Origin: Streptomyces corallincola
GTDB taxonomy: Bacteria > Actinomycetota > Actinomycetes > Streptomycetales > Streptomycetaceae
Length of the DNA: 64,000 bases
Assembly (NCBI RefSeq): GCF_019104725.1
Contig: NZ_JAHRXF010000020.1
Location: 38,039-102,038 of the forward strand
Direction: 5' to 3'
A program made the translations under genes and the position numbers. Under the pieces are notes generated by a model. That model saw nothing but the letters and a program-made list of their open reading frames with translations. It ran no database searches and was not told where the DNA came from. Below are positions 7,749 through 15,389 of the stretch, one piece after another. The stretch's first letter is position 1; every line of letters starts with the position of its first letter.

Positions 7749-8489
7749 ATGTCCCAAGTGATCGCCGTCTTCGGCGCGGGTAGCGGGCTCGGCGCGGCCG
7801 TGGCCCGGCGCTTCGGCCGGGAAGGGTTCCGGGTCGCACTCGTGGCTCGGCGCAGGGACCGCCTGGTCACCCTCGCCAAGGAACTCGCCGAGGAGGGTGT
7901 GGAAGCGGACGTCTTCCCCGCCGACCTGTCCCAACCTTCCGAGATTCCGGCGCTCGTCCAGGCGATCAGGGACCGCTTCGGGCGGATCGACGTGGTCGAG
8001 TACGGGCCCATCGGAGGTGATCTGCGCCTGGTTCCGGCGGCCGAGCTGGACTCGGCCCGGCTGTCCGATCTGCTCCCGCTGCTGCTGCTCACGCCGGTCG
8101 AGGTGGTCCGGGCCGTGCTCCCGGAGTGGGTCGGGCGTGGCGACGGCGCCTTCCTGCTGACCCAGGGCTACTCGGCCGCCCATCCCTTCCCCCAGCTGAG
8201 CGGCCCCGGCCCGGTGATGGCGGCGGCCCGGAACTACCTCTTCTCCCTCAACGAGGAGCTGGCCCCGACGGGCGTGTACGCCGGCACCCTGACCATCGCC
8301 TCCTCCATCGCCCGCAGCGAGATGGGCGAGGCGGAGCGGGTACGCGCGGCCAATGAACCGGCGGACGGACCGCTGTTCCCGTTCGTGGACCCTGACGAAC
8401 TGGCCGACCGGTACTGGGACATGTACGTGCGCCGTGACCAGGTGGAGTCCTTCCACCCCGAATCGCTGACCCCGCTCGTCACGAGGTGA
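7749..8489 (+). CDS. SDR-family oxidoreductase
   Basis: 246-aa short-chain dehydrogenase/reductase. The NAD(P)-binding motif is near the N-terminus, as IAVFGAGSGLGAAVARRFG (about residues 5-23), followed by VALVARRRD, where the basic residues suggest NADP(H) preference. The usual catalytic YxxxK is not obvious: around position 140-160 the sequence reads GYSAAHPFPQLSGPGPVMAAARNYL, so the Tyr/Lys pair is displaced or absent and the protein may be an atypical SDR. The start ATG is preceded by CAGGGAGCAGCACC. Substrate unknown; probably induced through release of the divergent TetR regulator. Confidence 0.8.
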   Translation: MSQVIAVFGAGSGLGAAVARRFGREGFRVALVARRRDRLVTLAKELAEEGVEADVFPADLSQPSEIPALVQAIRDRFGRIDVVEYGPIGGDLRLVPAAELDSARLSDLLPLLLLTPVEVVRAVLPEWVGRGDGAFLLTQGYSAAHPFPQLSGPGPVMAAARNYLFSLNEELAPTGVYAGTLTIASSIARSEMGEAERVRAANEPADGPLFPFVDPDELADRYWDMYVRRDQVESFHPESLTPLVTR

Positions 8490-8543
8490 CCCGGGCTCCG
8501 CCAGGCTTCCGCGCCGTGGCTGACGGCGGGCGTCGTCCGACCG

Positions 8544-8585
8544 GTGGGCGGCCCGGCGTGGGCGGCCCGGCGTGGGCGGCCCGCG
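8544..8585. repeat. 14-bp tandem repeat GTGGGCGGCCCGGC
   Basis: Two exact copies (from 8544 and 8558) and a third diverging at its end (from 8572) lie between convergent SDR and ferritin-like genes. No function is evident. Confidence 0.6.
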
Positions 8586-8609
8586 CGGAGAAACCCGGCG
8601 GGGACGGTG

Positions 8610-9866
8610 TCACATGAAGTTCCTCGTATGCAACGCCGACAGTTCCGCCGCCTCGTCGTCCGGGAAGCCCAGGCGGGAGAGGCGGTGGCGGCGGCCGTCG
8701 TCCATGTCGGTCTGGAGGCGGGCGACGGCCTGCCAGCCGCGCCGGATGTCCTCGGGTGCCCAGGAACCGGCGGCGAGCAGGACCAGGGAGTCGAAGACGT
8801 CCCGGTTCAGTCCGGCGGTGCCGATCAACGCGTCGTGCCGTCGCTCGACCGCCGCGCGGAGCCGCCCGTGCAGCCGGGGATCGACGCCCGCGCGGTGTTC
8901 AAGGTGGCCGACGCCGAACGCCACGTGCCGGGCCTCGTCCTGGCGGACCAGGTGGCTGATACGCCGGGTGACCGGGTCGGGGGCGTGCCGTTCCAGGAAG
9001 GACAGCAGGTTGAGGAAGCTGCCCTCGCCGAGCACGGAGAGCAGGAAAGAGGCGATGGAGAAGTCGGGTTCGGTGAGCAGCGTGGCCAGGGAGGCCCGGC
9101 CGCCCGCCGAGGAGGTGCCCATCCCGCCGCCGGTCAGCAGGGCCCGCCGGGTGAAGACCTCCACGTGCCGGGCCTCGTCGGCGGCCTGGACGGCGAGGAG
9201 TTGCAGCACCTCGCGGAAGTGCGGGTGGACCTGGACCAGCAGCCGCCCCGGCACGACCAGCGCGGCCTGCTCGTTCTCCACCAGGTAGGTCATGACCTGG
9301 ACGACGGCCGCCTCGATCTCGTCGGGCAGCGTGAACGGCTCGTCCCAGTCCACGGCGGTGTACGGGTCCCACTGCCCGGCGGTCGCCTGCCGGTACAGCC
9401 GGGGCGCGAGGTCGGTCCAGGCCACGTCCCGGTCCACCACCGCGAACGGGACATCGGGCCCGCCCGCCTCCACCAGCGCCCCGCGCGCCGCGAGCCCCCA
9501 GTGCAGCGGCGCCCGCTCGGCCATCCGCTCCGGTTCCGGTCCCCCGGCCCGCGCCGCGCCGCTCAGCCGGGCGTCCGCGAGGGCGCCCGGCCGTACGTAC
9601 GCCACGACCGGCGCGCCACCGGTGTCCGCCCCGCGCCCCGCGTCCCGGCTCCCGGTACCGGCGGCCCGCACCTCGTGTCCCTCGTGGCGGCACCAGGCGG
9701 TCAGGTGGGGCAGCAGGGCGGGGTCGGTACCGGCCACCTCGACAGCGGCGCCCCTCGGTGTCCCCCGCAGCGCGCGGGCCAGGAGCAGATGCGCGCCCTG
9801 CTCGAAGCCCAGCGTGCCGAGGTCGAGCCGGGTGGTGCCGGGTGCCGGGGGGCCGACGGTGGTCAT
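8610..9866 (-). CDS. Ferritin-like diiron protein with TusA-like N-terminus
   Basis: 418-aa cytosolic protein. The first ~65 residues (TTRLDLGTLGFEQGAHLLLA...) look like a TusA-type sulfur-carrier fold, but the usual CPxP active site is replaced by FEQG, so sulfur transfer by that cysteine is unlikely. The C-terminal ~250 residues are helical and ferritin-like, with metal-ligand patterns YLVENEQAALV, QAADEARHVEVF and RQDEARHVAFGVGHLEH; the two DEARH motifs are typical diiron ligands. It is the last gene of a three-gene operon; its ATG overlaps the upstream stop by 4 bp (ATGA, 9863-9866). Likely an oxygen-using oxidase or oxygenase; substrate not identifiable. Confidence 0.7.
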   Translation of the reverse strand: MTTVGPPAPGTTRLDLGTLGFEQGAHLLLARALRGTPRGAAVEVAGTDPALLPHLTAWCRHEGHEVRAAGTGSRDAGRGADTGGAPVVAYVRPGALADARLSGAARAGGPEPERMAERAPLHWGLAARGALVEAGGPDVPFAVVDRDVAWTDLAPRLYRQATAGQWDPYTAVDWDEPFTLPDEIEAAVVQVMTYLVENEQAALVVPGRLLVQVHPHFREVLQLLAVQAADEARHVEVFTRRALLTGGGMGTSSAGGRASLATLLTEPDFSIASFLLSVLGEGSFLNLLSFLERHAPDPVTRRISHLVRQDEARHVAFGVGHLEHRAGVDPRLHGRLRAAVERRHDALIGTAGLNRDVFDSLVLLAAGSWAPEDIRRGWQAVARLQTDMDDGRRHRLSRLGFPDDEAAELSALHTRNFM

Positions 9867-10720
9867 GGCAGGTAGCCGTCTGCCGTGACCCGGCCGTCGC
9901 CGTCGTAGAAACCGGTCATGTCCACGGCCTCGGTGAGCTGCCCGAAGCCGGTCTCCCGGCCGGGCAGCCACTGGGTGAGCCCCTCCAGGTCGAGCAGCCG
10001 CCGCACGACGGGGTCCTCGTACGACATGGAGAGCAGCAGCTCGGTGAGGCGCCCGGCGCGGTCCGCGTCGAGGGACGGTCCCGCGGCGAGGACGCAGTGG
10101 TCGAACGGGTCGGTGCGGGCGAGCAGCCGGGTCCCGCCGGGCGGCAGGGTGCCCTCCTGGCCGAAGAGCAGGTGGTTGGTGTCGATCATGCAGGCGGCGT
10201 CGGCGGCGCCCGCCATCAGGGCGCGGGCCGCGTCCCGTTCGCCGCCGATGTGGTCGCCGTGCAGGCCGACCCCGGTGTCGTGGCGGAGCACCTCGAAGTC
10301 GGTGCCGGGGGTCAGCCCGAGGGCGGCCAGATGGCGCAGCGGGATCAGGGTGGACTGCGGGGAGTCCACCGCGCCGACCGCGATGGTGCGGCCCTTGAGG
10401 TCGGCGGGCGTGTGGACGGCGCTGTCGGAGCGGACCACGATCACGGAGGTCAGGTCGCGGTCGGTGTCCCGCATGACCAGGGGACGGGTCTCCACCCCGG
10501 CCGCCGAGGCCAGGCGGCGGGTGCGCAGCCAGGCCAGCGGGGAGTGCCAGGCGGCGTCGATCCGCCCGGCGGCCAGATCCTCGGCCTGCCGCTCGTAGTG
10601 GGCGTAGAGGACGTAGTCGAAGGGCAGGCCCTGGTCGCGCAGCCAGGCGCGGAAGCCGGTCCAGATGGTGACGACCTTGGGGTCGTAGGCGACGGCCCCG
10701 AGCAGGATCTCCTCCCGCAT
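9863..10720 (-). CDS. PhnD/SsuA-like substrate-binding fold protein without signal peptide
   Basis: 285-aa protein resembling phosphate/phosphonate-type periplasmic binding proteins: LGAVAYDPKVVTIWTGFRAWL at the start, RQAEDLAAGRIDAAWHSPLAWL, SVIVVRSDSAVHTPADLKGR and VGAVDSPQSTLIPLRHLAA. There is no signal peptide or lipobox and no permease/ATPase partner, so it is probably cytosolic and may act as an enzyme or scavenging chaperone, as some PBP-fold proteins do. The start ATG overlaps the acyl-CoA dehydrogenase stop by 1 bp (TGATG at 10720) and its stop overlaps the ferritin-like gene, implying translational coupling and joint function. Confidence 0.7.
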   Translation of the reverse strand: MREEILLGAVAYDPKVVTIWTGFRAWLRDQGLPFDYVLYAHYERQAEDLAAGRIDAAWHSPLAWLRTRRLASAAGVETRPLVMRDTDRDLTSVIVVRSDSAVHTPADLKGRTIAVGAVDSPQSTLIPLRHLAALGLTPGTDFEVLRHDTGVGLHGDHIGGERDAARALMAGAADAACMIDTNHLLFGQEGTLPPGGTRLLARTDPFDHCVLAAGPSLDADRAGRLTELLLSMSYEDPVVRRLLDLEGLTQWLPGRETGFGQLTEAVDMTGFYDGDGRVTADGYLP

Positions 10721-11874
10721 CACGCCTCCTCGAAGAGCGGCAGGCCGAGCTGGGCACGGCCGCAGAAGTCGTGCAGGGCCTCGGTGGTGGGGGCCATCAC
10801 GCGGGCGGCGAGCGCGTCGCGGAAGCGGCGCTCCACGCCCGTCTCGCGGCGGAACGCGGCACCGCCGCACAGCCGCATGACGCCGTCCGCGACCTCGGCG
10901 GCGGTCTCGGCGGCGAGCGCCTTGATCTGGAGCACGCGCAGGGTGGCCTCGGGACGGCCGCTCTCCATCGCGGCGAAGGTGGCCTCCAGGGTGGCGCGCA
11001 GCGCGTCGGCGCGCAGCCGCAGCGCGGCGAACTGGTTGCGGGCCAGGGGCTGTTGGGCCAGCGTCTGGTCCAGGTGCTCAAGGCGGGTCTCGCGCAGGTG
11101 GGTGGCGGCCCGGTCGAGCAGCGCCTCGGTGACACCGAGCGAGAAGGCGCCGCTCAGCACGAGGAAACAGGGCAGCACGATCTCCAGGGCGGTGGCCAGG
11201 CCCTGCCCGTCGGCGCCGAGCAGCGCGTCGGCGGAGATCTCGACGCCCTGCGCGGACATGGGGCTGGAGGCGTTGCCGCGCAGCCCGAACCCGTCGTAGG
11301 CGCCGCGCACTTCGAGGCCGGTGCTGCCGCCGGGCACCAGCCACAGGGACATCGGGCCGTCGGCGGCCAGCGGCTTGCTGGACCAGACGTAGCTGTCGGC
11401 CTCGCCCGCCGAGGTGACCCAGGACTTCTGCGCGTCCAGCAGGACGCCGTCCGCGCCGCCGGGACGCGCGGTGCCGACCGGCGCCCAGAAGTGGCTGCGC
11501 GAGCCGCGCTCGGAGAAGGCCAGGGTGCTCAGATGGTGACCGGCGGCGATCTCGCGCCGTACGTCGTCGGAGGCGTGCCGGTCCAGCACGGTGACGGCGG
11601 AGTAGTGCATGAGCAGGACCATCGCGGTCGAGCCGCAGGTACCGGCGAGCCGTTCGATGACCTGCGCGGCCTCGCGCAGCCCGGCTCCGGCGCCGCCGAC
11701 CTCCGCGCTGCTCAGCAGGCCGAGCAGACCGACCTCGCCGAGCGCGCGGACGCCCTCGCGGGGGAAGCGGCCGTCGCGGTCCACCCCGTCCGCCATCGGC
11801 CGTACGACTTCGTCCACCACGGCGTCGAAACCGTTGTCCAGGAGGGTCGGAGAGTCCGCCACAGTCGTCCGCAC
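10720..11874 (-). CDS. Acyl-CoA dehydrogenase-family flavoprotein
   Basis: 384-aa member of the acyl-CoA dehydrogenase/flavin monooxygenase fold. Visible segments: FPREGVRALGEVGLLGLLSSAEVGG (N-terminal helical domain), CGSTAMVLLMHYSAV, the FAD/substrate stretch LAFSERGSRSHFWAPVGTA, KSWVTSAGEADSYVWSS, FGLRGNASSPMSAQGV, and C-terminal RLCGGAAFRRETGVERRFRD. A catalytic Glu is not evident. Relatives include SfnB/DszC-type oxygenases in sulfur acquisition as well as true dehydrogenases, and I cannot separate these by eye. It leads the operon with the PhnD-like and ferritin-like genes. GTG start at 11874 with AAGGGGCG upstream. Confidence 0.75.
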   Translation of the reverse strand: MRTTVADSPTLLDNGFDAVVDEVVRPMADGVDRDGRFPREGVRALGEVGLLGLLSSAEVGGAGAGLREAAQVIERLAGTCGSTAMVLLMHYSAVTVLDRHASDDVRREIAAGHHLSTLAFSERGSRSHFWAPVGTARPGGADGVLLDAQKSWVTSAGEADSYVWSSKPLAADGPMSLWLVPGGSTGLEVRGAYDGFGLRGNASSPMSAQGVEISADALLGADGQGLATALEIVLPCFLVLSGAFSLGVTEALLDRAATHLRETRLEHLDQTLAQQPLARNQFAALRLRADALRATLEATFAAMESGRPEATLRVLQIKALAAETAAEVADGVMRLCGGAAFRRETGVERRFRDALAARVMAPTTEALHDFCGRAQLGLPLFEEA

Positions 11875-12036
11875 GATTTCGCCCCTTGCATTGGGATTGA
11901 TTTAAGGATGACACCTTTCGGCCGACAGTGAAGCAGTTGCCGGGAACCTGTGGACGGAGCACGCGCCCCTGCGGCAAAGGAGTGATGATCAGGCGAATGG
12001 GTGGGGTGCCCGGTCCGGCGGGCGTCGGCCGGACGC

Positions 12037-13554
12037 TCAGCTCCCGGCCAGCGGGTTCGGCAGCGGCAGGTAGCGGGCGGCGGCGCCGTCCGCGCCGGTC
12101 CAGCGCAGCAGCAGGTTCGTCTTGCCGGGCAGGGTGGGGGCGGCGAGCAGGGCCGGGATCTCGGGCAGCGGGTGCCGGGCGAGTTCGCGGCGGGCGGCGG
12201 GCCAGGGGTCGAAGCCGGGATGGGCCTCCGCGAGAGCGGCGGCGATCTCCCCGAGGTGATTGACGACCAGGCAGTAGACCAGGCGTTCCCAGCCCGCCTC
12301 CCGGCTCACCTCGGGCAGCACCTTGACGCCCTCCGCGTCCCGGAACAGCGCCCGCACCGGTGTCCCGGTGGCGTCCACGGCGACCAGCGTGTTCTGCAGA
12401 TGCGCCTCCACGACGACCCCGTGCCGGTCGAACACCGCCAGCGCGGACGGGACGACCTGCCGCAGATACGCCGTCCACCAGGCGCCCGGGTCGGTGGTCA
12501 CGGCGAGCGGGCTGCCGTCGAAGCCCTCCGCGAGCCCGGCCGCGAGCAGCGGGGTGGCGCCCGGCGAGAGCTGGCCGCGCAGTCCGCCCCGGACCAGTAC
12601 GGCGAGCTCCTCGAAGGCGAACCGGGCGGTGCGGTAGCCGAGATCGCCCAGCCAGGCGGCGGACGGCCCGGCGCCCGGCGCACGCCCGACGGCGGCGAAC
12701 GCGTCGCGCGCGGCCGTGTCATTGCGGCGCAACCGGAGCAGGTCGTGCCGCCACAGACGCCGGATGTCGTTGGTGATCCGCACGTCCAGGCTGAACTTCA
12801 GGAACAGGTCGCGCCGGGGTTCGTACACCGTGCGCACGGCGGCCGTCGGCCAGGTGTCGAAGCCGGTGGTGCCGAGCCGGACCAGGCGGCCGTCCGCGAA
12901 CGCGGCGTCCAGGGCCGGGCCGAGCAGGGCGAGCTGCCAGGGGTGGGCGGGCAGCGGCAGGTAGCCGGGCGGGGCGGTGCCGAGCGCGTCCAGGGCGCGG
13001 GTGTCGCCCTCCTCCACGGCCTCGTCGGCGCGCACCCCGAGCAGCGTCAGCGGGAATCGGGCGTACGCCTCCGGCGCGTACGGCAGCCAGGCCGCCGCCG
13101 GTCCGCCACCGCGCGCCTTGGGCGCCGGGTGCTGCGGGTGCCCGGTGATCAGGGACTGCTCGGAGCGCAGATACGGGTCCTCGGGCGGGGTGGCGTGTTC
13201 GCGGGCGGTGAGCAGCGCGGCGACCACCTCCCGGCTGTCGAGCATCTCGGCGGGCAGGTCGTCGTTGGAGTGGCCGGTGTGCCGCCGCAGCTCCTCCGCG
13301 ACCAGTTTGACCAGCTCGGAGTGGCCGAGGCGGTGCCAGGCGCCGTCGGCGTGCACCTCCGGGTCCGCGGGCCGCCTGCCGGGGCGGACCCGCAGCAGAC
13401 GGCCGGTACCGGGCAGCCGGTACGTGTTCCCGTCCGCGCCGGGCACGGGGGTGGCGACCTCCCGCAGCAGGCAGTTCAGCAGGGGGGCGGCGGCGTACGC
13501 GTCGGCGCGCTGTCCGACCGCGTCGGCGGGAGGCTTGAGGTCCACGCGTTCCAT
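12037..13554 (-). CDS. IucA/IucC-family siderophore synthetase
   Basis: 505-aa NRPS-independent siderophore (NIS) synthetase, which condenses a carboxylate, usually citrate or a derivative, with an amine or alcohol via an acyl-adenylate. Motifs: SEQSLITGHPQHPAPKARGG (ATP-binding HPxHPxxK-type), PLPAHPWQLALLGP, VYEPRRDLFLKFSLDVRITNDIR (K, R and N nucleotide/citrate contacts), and VVVEAHLQNTLVAVD followed by LFRDAEGV (metal-binding). The C-terminal FhuF-like part has LPGKTNLLLRW. The start at 13554 follows AGGAACGAA. The longer frame to 13707 would cross the divergent promoter region and is rejected. The divergent partner at 13743 is a second NIS synthetase. Confidence 0.9.
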   Translation of the reverse strand: MERVDLKPPADAVGQRADAYAAAPLLNCLLREVATPVPGADGNTYRLPGTGRLLRVRPGRRPADPEVHADGAWHRLGHSELVKLVAEELRRHTGHSNDDLPAEMLDSREVVAALLTAREHATPPEDPYLRSEQSLITGHPQHPAPKARGGGPAAAWLPYAPEAYARFPLTLLGVRADEAVEEGDTRALDALGTAPPGYLPLPAHPWQLALLGPALDAAFADGRLVRLGTTGFDTWPTAAVRTVYEPRRDLFLKFSLDVRITNDIRRLWRHDLLRLRRNDTAARDAFAAVGRAPGAGPSAAWLGDLGYRTARFAFEELAVLVRGGLRGQLSPGATPLLAAGLAEGFDGSPLAVTTDPGAWWTAYLRQVVPSALAVFDRHGVVVEAHLQNTLVAVDATGTPVRALFRDAEGVKVLPEVSREAGWERLVYCLVVNHLGEIAAALAEAHPGFDPWPAARRELARHPLPEIPALLAAPTLPGKTNLLLRWTGADGAAARYLPLPNPLAGS

Positions 13555-13661
13555 TTCGTTCCTGGTCCGGGGCGGGTGGTGCGTCGTCCGGGGCCGGAGC
13601 TGGTCCGACGGCTCTCCGGCGACGCGGCGGAGGTACGCCGGAGCGCCCCAAGCGATCAGTA

Positions 13662-13698
13662 TGTCTGTCGTCCCGTGTGTCTGTCGTATGTGTGTCGT
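13662..13698. repeat. Three TGTSTGTCGT repeats in the divergent NIS promoter region
   Basis: TGTCTGTCGT occurs at 13662 and 13678, and TGTGTGTCGT at 13689, between the two divergent siderophore synthetase starts. No 19-bp DmdR/IdeR-type iron box is visible in this 188-bp region, so these repeats are the only conspicuous candidate control element. Confidence 0.35.
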
Positions 13699-13742
13699 CC
13701 TGTCCATCGTGCCCCGAGCAGTCCGTTCCCGAGGAGCCGATC

Positions 13743-15380
13743 TTGAACCACTCCACCGCCGCCGAGGAAATGATGGCCGCCGAGCTGGCCGCCGTGCGGC
13801 CCGGTCTGCTGCCGCGCTGGCGGGCGGAGCTGCCGGGTGCGCGGGCGGCGGTGCTGACCCGGCTGTGGCGGGCGCTGGCCCACGAGCCGCTGCCGTGGAT
13901 CACCGCCCGGACGCGCGGCACGTACGCGCTCGCGCTGCGTCTGGCCGACGGCCGGACCCTCCACGGCCCGCACGCCGACCCGTACGCGACCGCCGCGTAC
14001 GTCACCTCGGTACGGCTGGACCGGGAGCGGTACGAGGACGCGGCGCGGCTGATGACGGAGCTGGGGGTGCCGCACGCGGCGGGGTTCTCGGCGGAACTCG
14101 CGGACAGTGCCGCCTCGTTGGCGCTGTCCAGGGCGGGGGCGGGGGGCGCTTCCGGGGTGGGGGGCGTGACGAGAGGTGCTTCGCCGGGTGTCACGGGTGA
14201 CGTTTCGCCGGGTGTCACGGGTGGCGTTTCGCCGGGTGTCACGGGTGGCGCTTCGGGCGATGCCTCCGGTGCCGACAAGTGGCCGGACCGGGACTGGGAG
14301 TGGGAGCAGCGGGTGGTGGACGGTCACCCGTATCACCCCAACTGCCGTTCCCGGCCGGGTTTCTCGGTCGCGGACCAGCTCGCCTACGGCCCGGAGCACC
14401 GGCCGGTGGTGGGGCTGGGCCTGGTGGAGGTGGCCGAGTCGGCGTGCCTGATGTCGGGGAGCTGGCCGGACGAACTCCGTTCCAGTGAGCGGCTGTTGGT
14501 GCCCGTGCATCCCTGGCAGGCCGACCATGTGCTGGGGCGGCGGGCCGTGCCGTGGCGGGCGGCGCATCCCCTGATGTCGCTGCGCACCCTGGCACTGCCG
14601 GGCGGGCCGCATGTGAAGACCGCGCTCAGTGCCCGGCTCACCTCCTCGGTGCGGGACATCTCGCCCTACTCGGTGCGGGCGTCCGCCGTGCTGTCCGACT
14701 TCGCCGCCGAACTGGCGGACCGGACGGGCGGGTTGCTGCACACCACCCGGACCACGGGCGCGGTGTGCGACCACTCGGCCGACCTGGCGGCGCTGCTGCG
14801 GGAGTCCCCGGAGGAGTACACGGGTCCGGGCGAGCGGGTGCTGCCGGTGGCGGCGCTGTCCGGCACCGCTCTGTCCCAGTCCCCGTACTGGATGGCCGAG
14901 TTCACCCGGCTCGCCCTCACCGTGGGACTGGGTCTACTGGATCTCGGGGTGGCACTGGAGGCGCACGGGCAGAACCTGCTGGTGGTGCTCGGTCCGGACA
15001 ACTCCCCGCTGCGGCTGGTCTATCGGGACCTCGCGGACATCCGGATCTCCCCCGCCCGGCTGGCCGGGCACGGCATCACCCCGCCGCCGCTGACCGGACG
15101 GCTGATCACGGACGACGAACCCGCCCTGCGCGCCAAGCTGTTCGGCTCGCTGATCGGGGGCGCGCTCGCCGCGACGGCGGGCTCCGGCGCCGCCCTCGGT
15201 ACGGCGCTGAAGGCCGCGCTGCCCGCGCTGCCGGACACGGCGGACCTCGACGCACTGTGCCGAGGACCGCTGCCCGTCAAGGCGTTGACGCTGATGAGGC
15301 TGTCCCCGGACACCCCAGGCGACCAGTGGGCCACGCTGCCCAACCCGCTCGTTTTGGAGCCCGGCGCGTGTGATCAATAA
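13743..15380 (+). CDS. Second IucA/IucC-family siderophore synthetase with repeat-bearing linker
   Basis: 545-aa NIS synthetase, paralogous to the divergent gene. Motifs: VVDGHPYHPNCRSRPGFS (ATP-binding loop), LLVPVHPWQADHVLG, LRTLALPGGPHVKTALSARLTSSVRDI, VALEAHGQNLLVVLG and RLVYRDLADIRIS, then LPVKALTLMRLSPD near the end. I take TTG at 13743 as the start because GAGGAG lies 6 nt upstream; an ATG is not available there and the GTG further upstream lacks an RBS. Residues about 147-170 are a Gly/Val/Thr/Ser/Pro linker built from an exact 24-bp tandem repeat, unusual within this enzyme. The two genes presumably make one siderophore, or modify each other's product. Confidence 0.85.
   Translation: MNHSTAAEEMMAAELAAVRPGLLPRWRAELPGARAAVLTRLWRALAHEPLPWITARTRGTYALALRLADGRTLHGPHADPYATAAYVTSVRLDRERYEDAARLMTELGVPHAAGFSAELADSAASLALSRAGAGGASGVGGVTRGASPGVTGDVSPGVTGGVSPGVTGGASGDASGADKWPDRDWEWEQRVVDGHPYHPNCRSRPGFSVADQLAYGPEHRPVVGLGLVEVAESACLMSGSWPDELRSSERLLVPVHPWQADHVLGRRAVPWRAAHPLMSLRTLALPGGPHVKTALSARLTSSVRDISPYSVRASAVLSDFAAELADRTGGLLHTTRTTGAVCDHSADLAALLRESPEEYTGPGERVLPVAALSGTALSQSPYWMAEFTRLALTVGLGLLDLGVALEAHGQNLLVVLGPDNSPLRLVYRDLADIRISPARLAGHGITPPPLTGRLITDDEPALRAKLFGSLIGGALAATAGSGAALGTALKAALPALPDTADLDALCRGPLPVKALTLMRLSPDTPGDQWATLPNPLVLEPGACDQ
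14180..14251 (+). repeat. 24-bp in-frame tandem repeat (x3) inside the NIS synthetase gene
   Basis: TTCGCCGGGTGTCACGGGTG recurs at 14180, 14204 and 14228, a 24-bp period encoding SPGVTGxV three times. The near-identity at DNA level implies recent slippage expansion, so copy number may vary between strains. Confidence 0.85.
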
Positions 15381-15389
15381 GATCCGCCG

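Noticed and set aside
8610..10757. A 715-aa frame that would fuse PhnD-like and ferritin-like regions
   Set aside because: Only the part after the ATG at 9866 is coding; upstream it runs out of frame through the PhnD-like gene, which has its own motifs in another frame.
11875..12036. Possible SAM/SAH-type riboswitch before the acyl-CoA dehydrogenase gene
   Set aside because: The minus strand contains a CCGGCAAC-like stretch and short dyads, but I could not assemble the conserved pseudoknot or helices. A covariance-model search (Rfam SAM-IV, SAH) would decide it.
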